Shown in pieces: positions 16,429-25,970 of a stretch of DNA of 64,000 nt. The stretch spans positions 124,001 through 188,000 of the forward strand of contig NZ_JAMBOK010000004.1 of NCBI RefSeq assembly GCF_023715585.1. Direction: 5' to 3'. Below the pieces are notes generated by a model, which worked only from the letters and a program-made list of their open reading frames with translations, was not told the origin of the DNA and searched no databases. A program made the position numbers and the translations under genes. Origin of the DNA: Sporosarcina luteola (GTDB taxonomy: Bacteria > Bacillota > Bacilli > Bacillales_A > Planococcaceae). Position 1 is the first letter of the stretch, and each line of letters begins with the position of its first letter.

Positions 16429-17432
16429 GTGAATTATGGTTTTTGCTGATCGCTTTTATGTTCACATTATTCTTCGTACTTGAAGGATTCGACTTTGGCG
16501 TCGGCACGGTTGCCAAGTATTTGGGACGCGATGATTATGAGAAGCGGGTGTATTTGAATTCGATCGGACCTTTTTGGGATGCGAATGAAGTGTGGCTCAT
16601 ATCAGCTGGTGCTGCGATGTTTGCTGCATTTCCACATTGGTACGCAACGCTGTTCAGTGGTTTCTATATTGCCTTTGTTTTCATGTTGCTTGCGTTAATT
16701 TTACGCGGTGTTGCATTTGAATTCAGAGGGAAGGTGGATCACCCCGTTTGGAAAAAGGTGTGGGATTGGGCCATCTTTTTTGGAAGCGTTGTCCCTCCAT
16801 TTCTTTGGGGAGTCGCACTGACGAATTTTATGACAGGTGTTCCGATCGACGAGCATAAAGAGATGATCGGTGGATTTCTACAATTGCTTCATCCATTTGC
16901 CTTGCTGGGCGGTGTGATGTTTACGCTTCTTTTCATCGTGCATGGGCTGCAATTCATTACACTTCGAACAGAAGGCGAATTACAAGAACGGGCAAGGGTT
17001 GCGTCATCGTGGTTTGCACCTGCAGTATTGCTTGCCTTGCTTGCTTTTGCCGCAGCTGGACTTTGGAAAACAGATATCTTCACTGCACACGGAACAGGGT
17101 GGATTGCGCTGCCGCTTCTAGCTTGGGGAACATTGCTCCTTTCAGCTATATTCAATAAAAAGGAGAGGAACGGACTTTCATTTTTACTGACAACGATTAC
17201 AATCATTGCGTTAACCGCAAGTGTCTTTATCGGACTGTTTCCTCGGGTCATGATCAGTACGCTTGGCGCTGCGAATAATTTAACGGTCTATAACGCCTCA
17301 TCGGGAGATTATTCATTAAAAGTGATGAGTTATATATCGTTAACGTTGATCCCCTTCGTGTTAGCTTACCAAGGGTGGAGCTATTACGTATTTCGTGAAC
17401 GTCTCAAAGGGAAGGACCAGTTGGAGTATTAA
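16419..17432 (+). CDS. cydB: cytochrome bd quinol oxidase subunit II
   Basis: The 337-residue membrane protein has the CydB N-terminus, with FVLEGFDFGVG and GPFWDANEVWL conserved. It pairs with CydA to form the bd oxidase and supplies part of the proton path. The start is TTG inside the end of cydA, so translation is probably coupled. The stop codon overlaps the ATG of the next gene. Confidence 0.95.
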   Translation: MELSELWFLLIAFMFTLFFVLEGFDFGVGTVAKYLGRDDYEKRVYLNSIGPFWDANEVWLISAGAAMFAAFPHWYATLFSGFYIAFVFMLLALILRGVAFEFRGKVDHPVWKKVWDWAIFFGSVVPPFLWGVALTNFMTGVPIDEHKEMIGGFLQLLHPFALLGGVMFTLLFIVHGLQFITLRTEGELQERARVASSWFAPAVLLALLAFAAAGLWKTDIFTAHGTGWIALPLLAWGTLLLSAIFNKKERNGLSFLLTTITIIALTASVFIGLFPRVMISTLGAANNLTVYNASSGDYSLKVMSYISLTLIPFVLAYQGWSYYVFRERLKGKDQLEY

Positions 17433-19168
17433 TGAAAAGAAAAAAAGGACTTCCATCTTACCCCGGCAGCCGTTCTCTCTATGCGTCCCTGGCGTTCCTC
17501 ATTTTAGTAGAAGCGTGTGCAATTGTCCTTCAAGCCATCTTCTTAGGACGAAGTGTGACATTTTTATTCCAAGGGGCAACTGTTCAGGAAATCTGGACAG
17601 ACCTCCTTTTATTCCTTCTGTTTTTCGTCATGCGTCACGTCTTATCCCACGTCCAACAACTGCTCTCAGAGCGCTTTGCAGTCCGAACAACGAAAGCGCT
17701 GCGCGAACAACTTACCGCATCCTATTTTAAACTCGGTCCACGATTTGCACAGACAAACGGAACGGGAAGACTAGTCACGCTTGCAATTGAGGGGATTGAA
17801 CAAGTCAAAACATATTTGGAAATCACGCTACCACGTATGATCCGAACATTTATCATTCCGGCCGTACTAGCGATTACTGTTTTCACACTCGACAAACTAT
17901 CAGCCATCATCTTAATTGCGGCTGTCCCGATCATTATCATTTTCATGATCCTCCTCGGGATGGCTGCGCAAAAGATGGCGGACAAACAGTATAAAACCTA
18001 TCGCGTTCTGTCAAATCACTTCATTGATACGTTGAAAGGGTTGGAAACATTGACCTATCTAGGCGTCAGCGAAAGGCATGAAGGGAAAATTGCACGTGTC
18101 AGCAAACGATACCGGAAAGCGACGATGAAAACACTTCGTATCGCATTCCTGTCATCATTTGCACTCGATTTCTTTACGAGCTTGTCCATCGCATTCGTTG
18201 CGGTCGGCCTAGGTTTCCGGCTCATCGACGGTGCGATCTTCCTTCTCCCGGCGTTAACGATTCTTATTTTAGCGCCTGAATACTTTCTTCCGATCCGACA
18301 AGTCGGAACGGATTATCATGCGACGTTGGACGGACAAATTGCCTTGGAACAGATTGAATCCATTATCAACGAACATGAGGAAACAACTGTCCCTGTAATA
18401 AACTCCAAAATTGAATGGGGATCGATGAGCAAGATTGCGTTCAATGAAGTAACAGTTAGTCATGATGAAGATGAAAAACAGATTCTAAACAAACTCCAAT
18501 TTTCTTGGGAAGGTAATGGAACAATCGGGATTGTAGGAGAGTCAGGGGCTGGCAAGTCGACATTCATCGATATTATTGCCGGTTTTTTACAACCGACGAG
18601 CGGTCTGATTGAAGTAAATGAAGAAGAAACATCCTCGCTCATCCGAACGGATTGGACAAGTCAGATTGCCTATATCCCGCAGCACCCCTACATTTTCCCG
18701 ACGTCAATTAAAGAAAACATCCGATTTTATGAACAGGCTGCAACTGATGAGGAAGTGGAGCGAGTGATCGATGAAACAGGCCTTCGCGCTCTCGTTGAAC
18801 AATTACCTCGTAAAATGGATACCCAAATTGGGGAGGGGGGCCGTTCAGTAAGCGGCGGTCAAGAACAGCGAATTGCTATGGCGCGCGCGTTGTTGAGCAA
18901 ACGCCCCATTATTATTCTCGATGAACCAACAGCGCATCTTGATATTGAGACGGAATATGAGCTGAAACAATCGATGCTTCGCCTTTTTGAGGGGAAACTT
19001 GTTTTTCTTGCGACACACCGCATTCATTGGATGAAGGAAATGGATCATGTCCTTGTGTTAAAAGAGGGGAGTATCGTCGAAAGAGGAATGCATGAGGAAT
19101 TGATTCAGAAACAAGGTGTGTATGTCGAATTGATCCGACATCATCAAGGAAGGGGAGGAGAGCTGTGA
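17432..19168 (+). CDS. cydD: thiol reductant ABC exporter subunit CydD
   Basis: The 578-residue ABC half-transporter has six membrane segments (residues about 15-310) followed by an ATPase domain. That domain has Walker A GESGAGKST, signature SVSGGQEQR, Walker B IIILDEPTAHLD and a late switch His (ATHR). CydDC exports cysteine and glutathione-type thiols and is needed to assemble cytochrome bd. The ATG overlaps the cydB stop (TAATG). Order is cydA-cydB-cydD-cydC. In B. subtilis naming this gene would be called cydC. Confidence 0.9.
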   Translation: MKRKKGLPSYPGSRSLYASLAFLILVEACAIVLQAIFLGRSVTFLFQGATVQEIWTDLLLFLLFFVMRHVLSHVQQLLSERFAVRTTKALREQLTASYFKLGPRFAQTNGTGRLVTLAIEGIEQVKTYLEITLPRMIRTFIIPAVLAITVFTLDKLSAIILIAAVPIIIIFMILLGMAAQKMADKQYKTYRVLSNHFIDTLKGLETLTYLGVSERHEGKIARVSKRYRKATMKTLRIAFLSSFALDFFTSLSIAFVAVGLGFRLIDGAIFLLPALTILILAPEYFLPIRQVGTDYHATLDGQIALEQIESIINEHEETTVPVINSKIEWGSMSKIAFNEVTVSHDEDEKQILNKLQFSWEGNGTIGIVGESGAGKSTFIDIIAGFLQPTSGLIEVNEEETSSLIRTDWTSQIAYIPQHPYIFPTSIKENIRFYEQAATDEEVERVIDETGLRALVEQLPRKMDTQIGEGGRSVSGGQEQRIAMARALLSKRPIIILDEPTAHLDIETEYELKQSMLRLFEGKLVFLATHRIHWMKEMDHVLVLKEGSIVERGMHEELIQKQGVYVELIRHHQGRGGEL

Positions 19169-20883
19169 GAACTTGGATTATCCCTTATATGGAACAACAT
19201 AAAGGGCGGATGCTGCTAACTGTATTAGTAGGCGTGCTTGGCGTCGCTTCCAGTGTGATGTTATTGTTCATATCGGGTTACTTGATTTCAAAATCAGCAC
19301 TTCGCCCCGAAAATATTATGATCGTCTACATTCCCATTGTGGCAGTCCGGATGTTCAGCATTAGCCAGGCGGTCATGCGTTATTTAGAACGGCTGATTGG
19401 CCATGACGTCATTTTGCGTATTTTGGAGAGAATGCGGACGCGACTGTACCGTGTTCTGCAGCCGCAGGCATTAGTATTGCAATCACGTTATAAAACGGGT
19501 GACTTACTGAGCATGTTGTCTGAGGACATCGAGCATTTACAGGATTTCTATTTGCGAACTGTATTTCCGAGTATCTTATCCTTATTCGTATATGGCGTAT
19601 TCATTGGCGTGCTTGGTTTATTTGACTGGGTATTCGCCCTCATGATGGCGCTTGTGTTGGCGATTATTGTATTCGTGATTCCTTTCATTTCATTACTCGT
19701 AACACGGCGTAAATACATCGCGTTAAAAAAAGGGCGCAATCGATTATACGCGCAGTTGACAGATGCTGTATTCGGCTTATCGGATTGGATTGCCAGCGGA
19801 CGAATTGACTCCTTTTTATCTGATTATAAAGCCGATGAACGAGATTTGTTAGAAATAGAAAAGAGAATGAAGCGTTGGCAGCATATACGAAGTGCTGTAG
19901 TTCAACTTGTCATCGGCATTGCAGTAATGGCAATGATTGCTTGGGCAGGCAGCCAAGCGGAGACAGGGCAAATCGCACCCACTGTCATTGCAGCTTTTTC
20001 ATTAATGATGTTAGCAATTGCCGATGCCCTCTCGCCGGCATCTGAAGCCATTGAACGGATTCCTGCGTATGAAGAATCTCTTCGACGTTTACATGAGGTG
20101 GAAACCGTCGATCATCCAGTCAGCGCACCGCAATCAACAACAGCTATTTGCGATGCAAACGGGCCAGCGATTGATTTGCAAAATGTATCTTATCGATACA
20201 CAGATAGTAAGGAAGATGTCATAAACGGGATGACCTTGACGATTGACAGAGGAACAAAAGTTGCGATTCTAGGTCGCAGTGGTACGGGCAAATCAACGCT
20301 GCTAAAACTTTTGACGGGCGCACTTCAACCGACGGCAGGAAATGTGTTTATCAATGGTGAGCAAGCAAACCAAAGCCTGCTAGCCAAGTCGCTGTCGATT
20401 CTAAACCAAAAATCACATCTTTTTGATACAACGGTTGAAAACAATATCCGGATCGGAAACCCGGATGCGTCTGATGAAGAAGTTTTAGAAGTTGTTGAAC
20501 AGGCCCAACTGACGAAATTACTTGGATCTATCCCGTCAGGACTGAAAACACAGATGGAAGAAATGGGACATCGGTTTTCAGGCGGAGAACGCCAACGAAT
20601 TGCATTCGCCCGTGTCCTCTTACAGCAAACGCCGATTGTTATTTTTGATGAACCAACGATCGGACTTGATCCGAAAACAGAACATGACCTCCTGCAAACA
20701 ATGTTCGACGCGGCAAAAGAAAAGACAGTCATTTGGGTAACACATCATTTAGCGGGCATTGAGCAAATGGACGAAATCATTTTTTTGGAAGAAGGGAACA
20801 TTGTCTTACAAGGAAGTCATGAAGAACTGCTAGCGACCTCATCAAAATACCGTGCGTTGTATGAAATGGATAAAGGGATTTGA
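19165..20883 (+). CDS. cydC: thiol reductant ABC exporter subunit CydC
   Basis: The 572-residue ABC half-transporter is the partner of the preceding gene. It has six membrane segments, then Walker A GRSGTGKST, signature RFSGGERQR and Walker B IVIFDEPTIGLD. The start is GTG, overlapping the end of cydD by four bases. It is the last gene of the four-gene cyd operon and is closed by a strong terminator. Confidence 0.9.
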   Translation: MRTWIIPYMEQHKGRMLLTVLVGVLGVASSVMLLFISGYLISKSALRPENIMIVYIPIVAVRMFSISQAVMRYLERLIGHDVILRILERMRTRLYRVLQPQALVLQSRYKTGDLLSMLSEDIEHLQDFYLRTVFPSILSLFVYGVFIGVLGLFDWVFALMMALVLAIIVFVIPFISLLVTRRKYIALKKGRNRLYAQLTDAVFGLSDWIASGRIDSFLSDYKADERDLLEIEKRMKRWQHIRSAVVQLVIGIAVMAMIAWAGSQAETGQIAPTVIAAFSLMMLAIADALSPASEAIERIPAYEESLRRLHEVETVDHPVSAPQSTTAICDANGPAIDLQNVSYRYTDSKEDVINGMTLTIDRGTKVAILGRSGTGKSTLLKLLTGALQPTAGNVFINGEQANQSLLAKSLSILNQKSHLFDTTVENNIRIGNPDASDEEVLEVVEQAQLTKLLGSIPSGLKTQMEEMGHRFSGGERQRIAFARVLLQQTPIVIFDEPTIGLDPKTEHDLLQTMFDAAKEKTVIWVTHHLAGIEQMDEIIFLEEGNIVLQGSHEELLATSSKYRALYEMDKGI

Positions 20884-20906
20884 TGAGTTGGAAACAGCGA
20901 TAAAGT

Positions 20907-20945
20907 AAAAACAGGAATCCATTTGTAATTGGATTCCTGTTTTTT
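20907..20945. terminator. rho-independent terminator of the cyd operon
   Basis: AAAAACAGGAATCCA pairs with TGGATTCCTGTTTTTT. The A-run on the left lets it also work for the converging minus-strand gene. Confidence 0.9.
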
Positions 20946-20947
20946 AG

Positions 20948-21631
20948 TTAGAAGCAAGTAAATTGATCGATCCGATTCAAGTCAATTCCGAAAAATTCCC
21001 ATCTGCGGCGGCTTGGTCTCCATCGGTATCCCGCAACAGACGTACGGCCGACGAATGTAGGGAAGTACCAGAAACCGTTCCGTCTGGATGTCCAGACAAA
21101 CGTATACCTGAACAAGCAGCCTCTGATCGCACCCGGGTCTACTGCGAATAGCTGTGGTTGATTACCACCCGGATAGGCCGGCGTATAGTTCGGCGGCGGA
21201 GCGGTTGGAGCTTGTTGGCCGCCTTGCCCGCCATGTCCGCCTTGCCCTGGGAATCCGCCACCCGGAAACCCACCCCCAGGGAATCCGCCTCCTGGAAAAC
21301 CTCCGCCTGGGAACCCCGGTCCTTGGCCTGGGAATCCACCACCCGGAAACCCACCGCCGGGAAATCCGCCCCCAGGGAATCCGCCTCCCGGAAATCCACC
21401 GCCGGGAAATCCTGGAGATCCAGGCCGCTGAGCTGTGTAACCCCCATAGTTCATATCGAAATCTGGCATAGCCATACCTGTCATGTAGTCATTCATCCCG
21501 TAGCTCGGCATACCGGAGCCGGGCATCCACCCGTCCATCCCTTGATGCATTTCTTGAGCCCCCCCTGTATAGCCCTCAGGCAACTGTGGATACCATTGTT
21601 CATCCCCGAAATTATTCGTATTCGTCATCAT
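20948..21631 (-). CDS. glycine-rich GFPGG-repeat protein with conserved C-terminal domain
   Basis: The 227-residue protein has an acidic, Met/Gly-rich N-terminus. Two blocks of the five-residue repeat GGGFP follow (about residues 70-135), then a Pro-rich linker. A C-terminal domain of about 60 residues is rich in aromatic and Arg residues (GCLFRYTFVW, FVGRTSVAGYRW, FFGIDLNRI). I recall a similar C-terminal domain in other Bacillales proteins of unknown role. There is no signal peptide. Spore- or envelope-associated function is a guess. The DNA repeats make this frame prone to length change. It lies convergent to cydC and divergent from the ECF sigma gene. Confidence 0.7.
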   Translation of the reverse strand: MMTNTNNFGDEQWYPQLPEGYTGGAQEMHQGMDGWMPGSGMPSYGMNDYMTGMAMPDFDMNYGGYTAQRPGSPGFPGGGFPGGGFPGGGFPGGGFPGGGFPGQGPGFPGGGFPGGGFPGGGFPGGGFPGQGGHGGQGGQQAPTAPPPNYTPAYPGGNQPQLFAVDPGAIRGCLFRYTFVWTSRRNGFWYFPTFVGRTSVAGYRWRPSRRRWEFFGIDLNRIDQFTCF

Positions 21632-21699
21632 GTCTCTCCCTTCAAGCGATTCCTCCTATCTTATGTAACAATGAAAGAAATGGGTTGGACTCTTGGGTA

Positions 21700-21729
21700 T
21701 GAAAACTTTTTTCGTGTATGGGGGTCTAA
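21700..21729 (+). promoter_or_regulatory. ECF-type autoregulatory promoter candidate
   Basis: TGAAAAC followed by a T-run, then a 17-base gap and GTCTAA, resembling the AAC / CGTC-type promoters used by extracytoplasmic sigma factors. It lies about 30 bases before the sigma gene start, as expected for self-activation. Confidence 0.45.
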
Positions 21730-21757
21730 TGTATAGAGGGCAATCGGAGGTGGGGAA

Positions 21758-22330
21758 TTGACAGAGATGGAAAATGATCAAGAAATTGCAAAAAAGGCCA
21801 TACGCGGAGATGAAGAAGCGTTTTTACAGTTAATCACTTTGAACAAAGAAGCGCTTTTCAGAACAGCACTCGCTTATTTGAAAAACGAAGAAGACGCTTT
21901 GGATGCTGTGCAGGAAGTGACAATGCGCGCATTCGAGAAAATAAAAACGTTGCGGATGCCGGAATATGCAAAGACATGGCTGATCCGGATTATGATGAAT
22001 CATTGTAATGACGTCCTTCAAAAAAAGAAGCGTTATGTGTTCGATGGTAACGCCGGCGAATTAAAAGGGGTCAGCGATGATTTCACATACATGGAAGTGG
22101 AAGAGGCACTTAATCATTTATCAGAAAAAGATCGGCAATTAGTGCACCTAAAATACCTTCATGATATCAAAATCAAAGACATTGCCGATATGACATCGAC
22201 ACCGGAGGGAACTGTTAAAACTCGTCTTTATAAGGCAGTCAAATCATTGCGGGAATTTTTCGAAGGGAAGGAGGAGAATGGGCTTGATGGAAGAGGAAAG
22301 AAAATTGAAGAAGTGGAAAGAGGAAATTGA
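21758..22330 (+). CDS. ECF-family RNA polymerase sigma factor
   Basis: The 190-residue protein has sigma region 2 (about residues 22-90; ALFRTALAYLKNEEDALDAVQEV) and region 4 (about 110-172; LSEKDRQLVHLKYLHDIKIKDIADM), and lacks regions 1 and 3 as expected for ECF sigmas. It directs polymerase to stress promoters when released from its anti-sigma factor. The start is TTG, with GGAGG seven bases upstream. The 3' end overlaps the anti-sigma gene, so the two form an operon, probably self-activated. Confidence 0.9.
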   Translation: MTEMENDQEIAKKAIRGDEEAFLQLITLNKEALFRTALAYLKNEEDALDAVQEVTMRAFEKIKTLRMPEYAKTWLIRIMMNHCNDVLQKKKRYVFDGNAGELKGVSDDFTYMEVEEALNHLSEKDRQLVHLKYLHDIKIKDIADMTSTPEGTVKTRLYKAVKSLREFFEGKEENGLDGRGKKIEEVERGN

Positions 22331-23612
22331 GAAGAGGGAAGTCCCTGCTGATCGATTGGATAATGCTATACAAAGCGGGTTTGAAACTGCGAAAAGAAAT
22401 CGGGAAAATAAAAAACATGGCTTTTTGAAACGTGGTTTATGGTCTACGGCTATCGCTGCCATACTTTTGCTAACTTTTGTCACATCCATCCGTGTATCTC
22501 CTGCGTTTGCAAATGCCGTATCGTCAATCCCCGGTTTTTCGGGACTCGTCGAGATGATCCAAGACAATAAAGGGATTCAAATGGCGATTGAAAATGAACA
22601 CTACCAAATTATCGGGACAACAGGTGAAACAGAGGGCGTAAAAGTCACGCTCGAAGGCATTATTACCGATGAAACAAGTTTAATCGTCTTCTCAAAAATT
22701 GAGAATAATAAAAAGCATCCTAGACGGTATTTATCAGGATATCGAATACTCGATACAGACGGAAAGGAAATCCCAAATGATCAATCCTTTGCTACGTCGT
22801 GGAATCAAGAAAATGACTTAGTAGCAACCAATACGACAGAGATTAAATTTAAGGGTCCTGTTCCGACTGAAGAAATGATTTTGGAGTATCGATTTGCTGA
22901 TGACATTGGAGATGATCAAGTAATTGAGACAATTCAAATCCCTTTTAAAGTGGAATTAAAACCCGTGAAAAGAGAACAATATGCAGTTAACAAAACTGTT
23001 GTCGTCGATGGACAGAAAATCCATATCCACTCAATCACAATCGGGCCAATAAAGACAGCAGTCGAAGTAGAGTATGACGCAGCAAATACGAAGAAAATCT
23101 TCGGATTCGAAGACTTGCGCATTGTGGATGAAAAAGGTGAAGTATGGAGTGGCATCAAAAATGGATCATCAGCAAGCTGGAGTGAAGATTCCGCTGTTAT
23201 TAGCTATTTCCTGCAAAGTAATTATTTCAGGGATACGGATCATCTTTACCTACAGTTCAACAAGCTGATGGCGATGGATAAGGACGAAGCTGAATTGATC
23301 ATCGACACGGAAAAGCAAGAAATCGTTAAGCAGCCAAAGGATAATCGATTTGGCAACCTAATGATTTATGGTCCATATATGGAAATTGAACTAAAGGGCG
23401 GAAAAGACTATCATCATGACCCGTTTTCAACAATTTATGACGCTGACGGTAAAGAGCTTCATAAAAAATCGAGTTCATTTTTAAAGAATGACGAAGAAAT
23501 TATTACGCTCGGCATTGATTTGCCAAATGAAAACTATAAAAATCCGATAAGATTCCCGCTGTACGGATATCCCTCCTATATTAAAGGCGATGTAAAAATC
23601 AAAATCAAGTAG
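22287..23612 (+). CDS. anti-sigma factor with DUF4179-type extracellular region
   Basis: The protein has a short charged cytoplasmic N-terminus (about 45 residues) for sigma binding and one membrane helix (TAIAAILLLTFVTSI). A large external beta-rich region of about 370 residues, of the DUF4179/DUF5643 kind, follows. It should hold the upstream ECF sigma at the membrane and release it on an envelope signal. I chose ATG 22287, since the alternative at 22278 lies only one to three bases behind the GGAGGAG site. It overlaps the sigma gene by 44 bases. A strong terminator follows. Confidence 0.85.
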   Translation: MEEERKLKKWKEEIEKREVPADRLDNAIQSGFETAKRNRENKKHGFLKRGLWSTAIAAILLLTFVTSIRVSPAFANAVSSIPGFSGLVEMIQDNKGIQMAIENEHYQIIGTTGETEGVKVTLEGIITDETSLIVFSKIENNKKHPRRYLSGYRILDTDGKEIPNDQSFATSWNQENDLVATNTTEIKFKGPVPTEEMILEYRFADDIGDDQVIETIQIPFKVELKPVKREQYAVNKTVVVDGQKIHIHSITIGPIKTAVEVEYDAANTKKIFGFEDLRIVDEKGEVWSGIKNGSSASWSEDSAVISYFLQSNYFRDTDHLYLQFNKLMAMDKDEAELIIDTEKQEIVKQPKDNRFGNLMIYGPYMEIELKGGKDYHHDPFSTIYDADGKELHKKSSSFLKNDEEIITLGIDLPNENYKNPIRFPLYGYPSYIKGDVKIKIK

Positions 23613-23619
23613 CATGGGT

Positions 23620-23648
23620 CCACGGATAACTGTTATCCGTGGGTTTTT
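23620..23648 (+). terminator. rho-independent terminator of the sigma/anti-sigma operon
   Basis: CCACGGATAA pairs with TTATCCGTGG across a three-base loop, followed by GTTTTT. Confidence 0.9.
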
Positions 23649-23779
23649 CATTGCATCATCACACTAAAACAACAGCACATTACTATAGAACAAATTTTCG
23701 AAAGAGTCATCAAAATCCTTTCCGTTTCGTGTACGATGAAAAGAGTGGGCGATTACATATAGGGGGAAGGATGGTTGGC

Positions 23780-25258
23780 ATGATTGAATTAACAGGTGCT
23801 TCACTCACACTTAAACAAATGGAAGAAGTGTTATATAAAAAGGGAAATGTGGTACTGAATGCGGACGCATTGGAACGGGTGAAGAAAAGTAGGAAAGCGG
23901 TAGAGAGAATCGTTGAAAACGATAAAACGGTTTACGGCATAAATACCGGTTTCGGCAAATTCAGTGATGTGAAAATTGACGAAAAAGATACGAAGGATTT
24001 GCAACTTCACTTGATTCGCTCGCATGCATGTGGCGTCGGCGAACCATTTTCTGAACGAGTTTCGCGCGCAATGGTCGTCCTGCGTTTGAATGCGCTGTTG
24101 AAAGGATTTTCAGGCATTCGAGTTGAAGTGCTTGAACGCTTTGCATTCATGGTGAATAACGGTATTCACCCGGTCATTCCGCAGCAAGGATCGCTCGGCG
24201 CGTCAGGAGACCTTGCACCGCTATCACATTTGGCATTAGTCCTGTTAGGCGAAGGATTCGTTTGGCGTGATGGGGTCCATATTCCGTCTGCGCAAGTGTG
24301 GAGGGAATTCGGGATGGAGCCGATTGTCCTTGAAGCGAAGGAAGGGCTTGCGTTGATTAATGGCACGCAGGCAATGACCGCACAAGGCGTCGTCAATTAT
24401 TTGGAGGCGGAGAAGCTAGCATATAGCAGCGAGTGGATCGCCGCCATGACAATGGAAGCGCTGCATGGAATTACAGATGCTTTTCATCCTGCCATCCACG
24501 AGGCACGCGGTTACAAAGAGCAAGTGGATGTCGCATCGAGAATGTTGGATTGGCTCGAGGATAGCGGATTGACAACGTTTCAGGGAGAAAAGCGCGTTCA
24601 GGATGCCTATTCAATCCGTTGTATTCCGCAAGTCCATGGAGCGAGCTGGCAAGTGCTTTCGTATGTAAAGGAAAAACTGGAGATTGAAATGAATGCGGCA
24701 ACGGATAACCCGCTCATCTTTGAAGATGGCGAGGTCGTCGTATCCGGAGGGAATTTCCATGGGCAGCCGATCGCATTCGCGATGGACTTTTTGAAAATAG
24801 GAGTGGCTGAACTCGCGAATATTTCCGAGCGCCGCATTGAGCGACTCGTCAATCCGCATTTAAATGAAGGCCTTCCACCCTTCCTCAGTCCGCAGCCAGG
24901 TCTGCAATCGGGAGCAATGATTTTGCAATACTCCGCAGCGAGCCTCGTGTCGGAAAATAAAACGTTGGCGCATCCGGCATCCGTCGACTCAATTCCTTCA
25001 TCCGGCAACCAAGAGGATCATGTATCGATGGGAACAATTGGTGCAAGGCATGCTCAGCAAATTATTAAGAATGCAAGAAATGTTTTAGCGATTGAAGCGT
25101 TATGCGCCATGACAGGCTGCACGTTCCGAGGCGTCGAAAAAATGGCCCCGAAAACACGGGATGCGCTGGAAGGACTTCTGCATATCGTAAATCCAATTGA
25201 TGAAGACCGGGTTTTTGGACCGGATATTGAAAAGATCGCAGACTACTTGAATCGATGA
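23780..25258 (+). CDS. hutH: histidine ammonia-lyase
   Basis: The 492-residue enzyme has the MIO-forming Ala-Ser-Gly in [14 protein letters not shown], the catalytic YGINTGFG loop, and [12 protein letters not shown] and [10 protein letters not shown] segments of the family. It deaminates histidine to urocanate, the first step of histidine use. I chose ATG 23780, because AGGGGGAAGG lies directly upstream and the N-terminus then matches known HutH; in-frame starts exist at 23771 and 23639. No hutU, hutI, hutG or hutP is adjacent, so the rest of the pathway must be elsewhere or absent. Confidence 0.92.
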   Translation: MIELTGASLTLKQMEEVLYKKGNVVLNADALERVKKSRKAVERIVENDKTVYGINTGFGKFSDVKIDEKDTKDLQLHLIRSHACGVGEPFSERVSRAMVVLRLNALLKGFSGIRVEVLERFAFMVNNGIHPVIPQQGSLGASGDLAPLSHLALVLLGEGFVWRDGVHIPSAQVWREFGMEPIVLEAKEGLALINGTQAMTAQGVVNYLEAEKLAYSSEWIAAMTMEALHGITDAFHPAIHEARGYKEQVDVASRMLDWLEDSGLTTFQGEKRVQDAYSIRCIPQVHGASWQVLSYVKEKLEIEMNAATDNPLIFEDGEVVVSGGNFHGQPIAFAMDFLKIGVAELANISERRIERLVNPHLNEGLPPFLSPQPGLQSGAMILQYSAASLVSENKTLAHPASVDSIPSSGNQEDHVSMGTIGARHAQQIIKNARNVLAIEALCAMTGCTFRGVEKMAPKTRDALEGLLHIVNPIDEDRVFGPDIEKIADYLNR

Positions 25259-25264
25259 GCGGCG

Positions 25265-25316
25265 GAGGCTGTGCAGAAGATTAGTGAAGACTGATTTTCT
25301 GTTACAGCCTCTTTTG
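25265..25316 (+). terminator. rho-independent terminator after hutH
   Basis: GAGGCTGT pairs with ACAGCCTC, with an inner CAGAA/TTCTG stem, followed by TTTTGTTGTT. The 21-bp repeat array begins just behind it. Confidence 0.75.
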
Positions 25317-25327
25317 TTGTTCAATGA

Positions 25328-25957
25328 GCGCCCAAAGCGAGGCAATCCGCGCCCAAAGCGAGGCATTCTGCGCCCAAAGCGAGGCATTCCGCGCCCAAAG
25401 CGAGACAATCCGCGCCCAAAGCGAGGCAATCCGCGCCCAAAGCGAGGCAATCCGCGCCCAAAGCGAGGCATCCCGCGCCCAAAGCGAGGCATCCCGCGCC
25501 CAAAGCGAGGCATCCCGCGCCCAAAGCGAGGCATTCCGCGCCCAAAGCGAGACATTCCGCGCCCAAAGCGAGACATTCCGCGCCCAAAGCGAGGCATTCC
25601 GCGCCCAAAGCGAGGCAATCCGCGCCCAAAGCGAGACATTCTGCGCCCAAAGCGAGGCATTCCGTGCCCAAAGCGAGGCAATCCGCGCCCAAAGCGAGAC
25701 ATTCCGCGCCCAAAGCGAGGCATCCCGCGCCCAAAGCGAGGCGTTCGGCGCCCAAAGTGAGGTGTTCCGTGCCCAAAGCGAGGCATTCTGCGCCCAAAGC
25801 GAGGCATTCCGCGCCCAAAGCGAGGCAATCCGCGCCCAAAGCGAGGCATTCTGCGCCCAAAGCGAGGCATCCCGCGCCCAAAGAAAGGCGTTCTGCGCCC
25901 AAAGCCAAGCAATCCGCGCTCAAAGTGAGGCAGCCCGCGCTCAAAGGCTTCGGTTCC
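25328..25957. repeat. tandem array of 30 x 21 bp (GCGCCCAAAGCGAGGCATTCC)
   Basis: Thirty consecutive units of exactly 21 bases share the core GCGCCCAAAGCGAGGC followed by a variable five-base tail (ATTCC, AATCC, ATCCC, ATTCT). Phase is kept from first to last unit without insertion or deletion; only the last few units drift. Because 21 is a multiple of three, most of the six frames stay open (heptads such as AQSEAFR or PKRGIPR), but no frame has a ribosome-binding site. It fills the gap between converging hutH and an FAD oxidoreductase. Confidence 0.95.
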
Positions 25958-25970
25958 ATCGAAAATACTA

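Noticed and set aside
24607-25008. 133-codon frame antisense to hutH
   Set aside because: Composition-driven shadow of a well-supported gene.
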